Source: Pseudoneobacillus sp052180215
GTDB taxonomy: Bacteria; Bacillota; Bacilli; Bacillales; Cytobacillaceae
Reading direction: 5' to 3'
DNA: 64,000 nucleotides
Assembly (NCBI RefSeq): GCF_052180215.1
Contig: NZ_CP197471.1
Location: forward strand, 2,018,001-2,082,000
Shown: positions 60,199 to 64,000 of the stretch, one piece after another
How the letters are laid out: the number at the start of each line of letters is the position of its first letter
How positions within the stretch are numbered: position 1 is the first letter of the stretch
Notes under the pieces: generated by a model
Database searches by the model: none
Told to the model about the DNA's origin: nothing
What the model saw: the letters and a program-made list of their open reading frames with translations, nothing else
Position numbers and translations under genes: made by a program

Positions 60199-61593
60199 AT
60201 GAAAAAGATAGTAGTACGTCTAGTTGTTTATGTATTGATTTTTGTGATCCTTGTGGGGGGTATCGAGTACTATGGATTTCATCGTCATCAAAAGGATTTT
60301 TACTTTAACGTCCGTCATAAGTCAGTTCCTACTTTACAAGGAGGAGTAAGTATACCAAAATACAATCCCAGCAAACCTACAGTTGCAGTTGTATTAGCGG
60401 ATACAAGTATACCTACGGAAGATTTTGACTTCCTTATTCCCTATGAACTGTTGTCGATGACAGATGCTTACAATGTTTATGCGGTTGCACCAGACAAAAA
60501 CGTGAAATCATTATCGGGAGGGCTGGATGTCATTCCACATTACACTTATAAGGAACTAGACAATCTATTAGATAAAAGTCCAGATATAATTGTGATCCCT
60601 TATATGCCTGGAATTGATAAACCGAAATATCAACCAACTCGTGAGTGGATTCAACACCATTCAAAAAGTAAAAACACGATTTTTCTCAGCATTTGTGGTG
60701 GGTCACAAAATCTTGCTGATGCAGGGTTATTAAAAGGGAAATCTGCTACGTCACATTGGCAGTTCATACCCATATTAATGAAGCAATATGCTAATACAAA
60801 CTGGAATAAAGATGTAAGGTATGTACAGGAAGGAAATACGTTAACTTCAGCTGGTCAAAGTGCAGGAATCGATGCAGTTCTTCACCTAATATCACAGAAG
60901 CTAGGAGAATCCGTGGCTTTTAAGATATCTAAGGAAATTAGCTATCCTTCTTACCATTTTGTAGAAAATCCGAAAGTGAACCTCCCTTTTAACGTGGATA
61001 TGAAATTTGCAACATATTGGCTAAATATAGGATTTCATTGGAATAAGAAACAATTAGGGGTACTCCTATATAAAGATATGGATGAATTAGCCTTATCTTC
61101 TATATTTGATTCTTATGGAGACACTGGAACGACTCAAGTCCTGACCGTTTCTCGTTTAAATGAACCCATTATTACCAAACATCATCTCAATATACTAGCC
61201 AGACACCATTTATCTAATGCTCCACCATTGGACAAGATGATCATACCAGGTTGGGGTGCAAAATCTCTAGCAGCAGAAGAAATAAAGCTTTGGAGTAAAA
61301 ATAGTGATTCAAAAGAGCCCTTCCTTATCCATAGTGATTCGCCAAAGAGATATGTTTTCGAAGCACCATTGGAAGACTTAGCTAAACAAGAAGACCTATT
61401 AACTGCTTATCATGCTGTAAAACGATTTGAATATCGTGCCGATGGTATTCATCTCGAGGGTAAACGGTTCCCCTTTGAAACTTACATGAATATTCTACTA
61501 ATCTTTATAATGACTTTGTTAATCACTTACAGTCTTGACAGAATATTTATTATGAAGAAGTCTATTTTAAAATTATATAAAGAAGTGAGCTAA
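60199..61593 (+). CDS. Membrane-anchored DJ-1/PfpI family protein
   Basis: 464 residues from the ATG at 60199, 8 nt after GGAGG; an in-frame ATG at 60184 is part of that site. One helix at the N-terminus (about 3-23) and one at the C-terminus (about 433-453) anchor the protein. The first globular part (about 55-215) is a class I glutamine amidotransferase-like DJ-1/PfpI domain with the nucleophile-elbow Cys in FLSICGGSQNLADAGLLKGK. A second, less conserved domain (about 260-420) looks like another alpha/beta lobe, with MIIPGWGAKSLAAEEI. Similar N-terminal domains occur in AraC-type regulators, but no DNA-binding part is present here. Substrate unknown. Confidence 0.75.
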   Translation: MKKIVVRLVVYVLIFVILVGGIEYYGFHRHQKDFYFNVRHKSVPTLQGGVSIPKYNPSKPTVAVVLADTSIPTEDFDFLIPYELLSMTDAYNVYAVAPDKNVKSLSGGLDVIPHYTYKELDNLLDKSPDIIVIPYMPGIDKPKYQPTREWIQHHSKSKNTIFLSICGGSQNLADAGLLKGKSATSHWQFIPILMKQYANTNWNKDVRYVQEGNTLTSAGQSAGIDAVLHLISQKLGESVAFKISKEISYPSYHFVENPKVNLPFNVDMKFATYWLNIGFHWNKKQLGVLLYKDMDELALSSIFDSYGDTGTTQVLTVSRLNEPIITKHHLNILARHHLSNAPPLDKMIIPGWGAKSLAAEEIKLWSKNSDSKEPFLIHSDSPKRYVFEAPLEDLAKQEDLLTAYHAVKRFEYRADGIHLEGKRFPFETYMNILLIFIMTLLITYSLDRIFIMKKSILKLYKEVS

Positions 61594-61699
61594 TATTTTT
61601 AGCTTTGGGTAAATATAGTTTGTGAAAATTTAGTCTACATGAGAGAGTTTATAAGTGGGGCTGCAAGTGAGGCGGCGATTAATATTATTTGCTAAAATA

Positions 61700-61740
61700 A
61701 AAGAAACCGGGTATATTTTTTGCCTGGTTTCTTCTTATGT
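61700..61740 (+). terminator. Terminator after the DJ-1-like gene
   Basis: AAGAAACCGGG / CCTGGTTTCTT stem with a short T-rich tail. Confidence 0.6.
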
Positions 61741-61961
61741 TGTATTTTCATTGATCAAATAAATTTTTTTTGCAAAAAATTGCGTATATACCACATTTTT
61801 TTGCGTTAAAAAATTAAGAATTTAACTTAAAATAAAACTAGTGTTATTTTAAGTTTATGATAGTTATGGGTAATACCTTCTTATTTTTATAGAATTTAAT
61901 TTTTCCTTACGTAGTTATATACAAAAGTAAATAAAACTAGAAGTATAAAAGGGGATTTGAT
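61741..61961. other. Intergenic region before the PAS kinase
   Basis: AT-rich with several poly-T and poly-A runs. AACTTAAAATAA and TTATTTTAAGTT (about 61826-61857) form an inverted repeat of 12 bp around an 8-bp centre, a possible operator for the kinase gene. Confidence 0.35.
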
Positions 61962-64000
61962 ATGAGTCCAATCCATGACATTATTGCTAATGCTAAACAA
62001 TTAATGCAAAAACTTCCCATGCCCATGTACATAATTGATACTCATGATACGATTTTTTGGATGAACGATATGTTTCAGAGACAATTTGGTTCAGACTCTT
62101 CCATATGGGATACCAAATTGGCAACATTAATTTTTAACGAAAAGGAAATGGCTACCCCAATCATCATAAATGGTAAAGAAGGTACAAAGATTTGTTCTAG
62201 ACTTCAATTAACCCCGGTTCATGATAGAGATAGTCTTATAGCGTATACAGGGATATTGCAGATAGAATCCACTCATAACTTTTTTAATGATGTGGAGAGA
62301 TATAAAATAGCTGCAGATAATACATCTGACATCATTGTTTTAGTGGATAATCAATCAATTGTTCGTTACGTATCTCCTTCGATTTTAGCCACAACGGGAT
62401 ATACATTTGAACAATACGAAGGAATGGATGCATTTGAACCTCTTCACCCAGATGATCGTGAACGGGTTAGATTATCACACCTCCAAGCGATTCAAACAAA
62501 AGAGGAAGTCAATTTAGAATATCGATTTGTACACCAACAAGGTTCAATCATCCATTTGGAAACTCGTGTAAAACCTGTTCTGGACCAGTTTGGAGGAGTA
62601 AAGTATGTGGTAGCAGTGGTAAGAGATATTACAGAGCGAAAGAAAACGGAACAGCTTCTCGAAAATATTTTAGATAGTGTGAATGCTGCAGTTTGGTCTA
62701 CCGATAAAGATTTTAGTTATTATAGTTTTTGTTCAGATAGCATTGAAAAAGTGACAGGAATTCCAAGGAAAGAAATTATGAATAATCCAATTCGATTACA
62801 TGATCATATTCATCACGATGATAATGAAATGTTAATGGGAGAAGTAAAACATGATCTTGATCAAGGTAAACCTGTGAATAAAATTATTCGTTATATACAT
62901 GTGGAAAATGAAACGAGATGGGGACGATTAATCGTACATCCATATTTAAACAATCAAGGAGAAGTAGAGCGTCTTGATGGACTGATTTTGGATATAACGG
63001 ATAAGAAACGTACAGAGTTAGCGTTAGAGGAAAGTGAACAAAGATATAAATCTCTTTTCGAGAATAATTTAGACGGGGTTTTTTCCATTGACTTGAAGGG
63101 ATATTTTGTAAATGCTAACGTTTCATTTGAAAAAATTACTCAAATAGAAAAAGATTTGCTACCCAACTTGTGTTTTATTGGACTTATTTACGATGAAGAT
63201 CAACAATCTGTTTATCAAGTACTTTCAAATGTTATTAGATTTAAAGAACCAAGGGATATTGAGTGCCGCATTGTTAGGTCCTTTAATGGTGAAAGGATTG
63301 TCCATATTACCTTTGTCCCTATCTTTTTCTTTGGTGAACTGAATGGTGTACATGGCATTGTAAAAGATATTACAGATCGAAAAAGAGAAGAGCAGGAATT
63401 AATTCAAAGTGAAGAAAGATACAAGTTTCTTCAACAGAGTATGAATCGTTTTTCAAATGATCTTTCCAATGTGATGAAGGTTGCAGACTTGGAGAATCGG
63501 CTAATTGTAGAGGTTAATAGAGTTCTTCCTGTCAATCATGTTTCTATTGACAAGATTATAAAAAAAGATGAACCTGAGTTCGATGATAAAAATACAGTAT
63601 CTGTAAAAATCGGAGAAAAGGAACATCCTATCTATTTAAATATTGAATTGACCCAGAAATTGTTGAAGATAGAGAAGGAATGGCTGGAAACAGCTATACA
63701 TTATGTCACCATCCTTTATGATAATCTACAATTCATTGAGGATTTGATGGAACGTCTTGAAAACATAATAGCCACGAATGAAACACCAAAATGGATGCTA
63801 AGACTTTTATTCAAGCTTTCTGAGAAAGAAAGAGCCTCACTCTCGAGCGATTTACACGATTCTGTTTTACAAGATCTCATTATTTGGTACCGGAAACTGG
63901 AATCCTTAAGAACGACAACATCGTTTAATGAGGAAACAAATACACAGTTAAGTCAAATAGAGGAAGGATTACTTGATGCCATTCATCAAATAAGAATAAC
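61962..64000 (+). CDS. Multi-PAS sensor histidine kinase (3' end beyond window)
   Basis: 679 codons are visible, starting at an ATG behind AAGGGG; the ATPase domain is cut off by the window edge. No membrane helix. Four PAS-type regions lie at about residues 10-105, 112-225 (with DITERKKTE), 230-345 (DITDKKRTE) and 350-480 (DITDRKREEQ). A GAF-like stretch follows (about 480-600), then the HisKA_3 phosphoacceptor His632 in SSDLHDSVLQDLI. That dimerisation type (NarL/LuxR-partner kinases such as ComP and DegS) predicts a LuxR-family response regulator just downstream, outside the window. Cytoplasmic sensing of redox state or small ligands is likely. Confidence 0.85.
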   Translation, partial: MSPIHDIIANAKQLMQKLPMPMYIIDTHDTIFWMNDMFQRQFGSDSSIWDTKLATLIFNEKEMATPIIINGKEGTKICSRLQLTPVHDRDSLIAYTGILQIESTHNFFNDVERYKIAADNTSDIIVLVDNQSIVRYVSPSILATTGYTFEQYEGMDAFEPLHPDDRERVRLSHLQAIQTKEEVNLEYRFVHQQGSIIHLETRVKPVLDQFGGVKYVVAVVRDITERKKTEQLLENILDSVNAAVWSTDKDFSYYSFCSDSIEKVTGIPRKEIMNNPIRLHDHIHHDDNEMLMGEVKHDLDQGKPVNKIIRYIHVENETRWGRLIVHPYLNNQGEVERLDGLILDITDKKRTELALEESEQRYKSLFENNLDGVFSIDLKGYFVNANVSFEKITQIEKDLLPNLCFIGLIYDEDQQSVYQVLSNVIRFKEPRDIECRIVRSFNGERIVHITFVPIFFFGELNGVHGIVKDITDRKREEQELIQSEERYKFLQQSMNRFSNDLSNVMKVADLENRLIVEVNRVLPVNHVSIDKIIKKDEPEFDDKNTVSVKIGEKEHPIYLNIELTQKLLKIEKEWLETAIHYVTILYDNLQFIEDLMERLENIIATNETPKWMLRLLFKLSEKERASLSSDLHDSVLQDLIIWYRKLESLRTTTSFNEETNTQLSQIEEGLLDAIHQIRI

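Overview
The window looks like chromosome from an AT-rich, endospore-forming member of the Bacillaceae. Grounds: strong AGGAGG-type ribosome binding sites, frequent TTG/GTG starts, U-tailed intrinsic terminators, two candidate sigma-K promoters in front of Tyr-rich coat-like proteins, and gene blocks shared in organisation with Bacillus subtilis (yrh-type formate dehydrogenase, des-desK-desR, ybc-type DabAB, YesL-linked sugar ABC transporter). I saw no rRNA, tRNA, CRISPR array or intact insertion sequence. Family assignments come from reading the sequence, not from searches.

Layout. 1-9000: partial DUF3231 gene, HxlR regulator divergent from an MFS exporter, two lipoproteins, an MscS channel, an ECF sigma factor with a DUF4179 anti-sigma factor, and an SRPBCC protein. 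9042-12700: a compact signalling operon of CheY-like receiver, GspE-N/MshEN-like plus CheX protein, and membrane GGDEF-EAL protein. 12800-13110: a type I toxin-antitoxin locus too small for ordinary gene calls. 13300-18300: a large coat-like protein with PQQ propeller, Ig-like, SH3 and LysM parts, a TPR-like protein, and a Tyr-rich cupin. 18477-21460: GNAT, DUF1835, small membrane proteins and Nudix. 21500-27500: formate channel, formate dehydrogenase alpha, DUF1641, DUF2294 and FdhD, behind a structured leader with a terminator. 27585-32154: coiled-coil protein, VOC protein, GATE-type transporter with a frameshifted amidohydrolase, EthD-like protein. 32472-37162: ETF beta/alpha, creatinase-like M24 protein, MarR regulator with a small membrane protein. 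37335-42030: M3 peptidase, phage DnaD-like remnant, small and hypothetical proteins, UPF0178. 42351-46138: carbohydrate ABC operon with YesL. 46571-49530: cold-responsive desaturase system. 49886-51210: DUF3995 and two 44-residue proteins (BA3454-like and FbpB-like). 52029-57259: DabB-DabA bicarbonate uptake, a degenerate carbonic anhydrase-like protein and a second DUF2294 protein. 57538-61593: Fur-box-controlled FTR1 permease, a decayed gene, two VOC proteins, a membrane DJ-1/PfpI protein. 61962-end: PAS-rich histidine kinase, cut by the window edge.

Links. The formate dehydrogenase block produces CO2 and the DAB block imports inorganic carbon; each carries its own DUF2294 protein. The receiver, CheX and GGDEF-EAL genes form one plausible phosphorylation-to-c-di-GMP circuit. 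The most unusual non-coding signal is a family of six intergenic elements of about 185 bp. Each has four 22-bp imperfect palindromes in the order forward-forward-reverse-reverse, at nearly constant 51/61/51-bp spacing, with spacer sequences that differ between copies.
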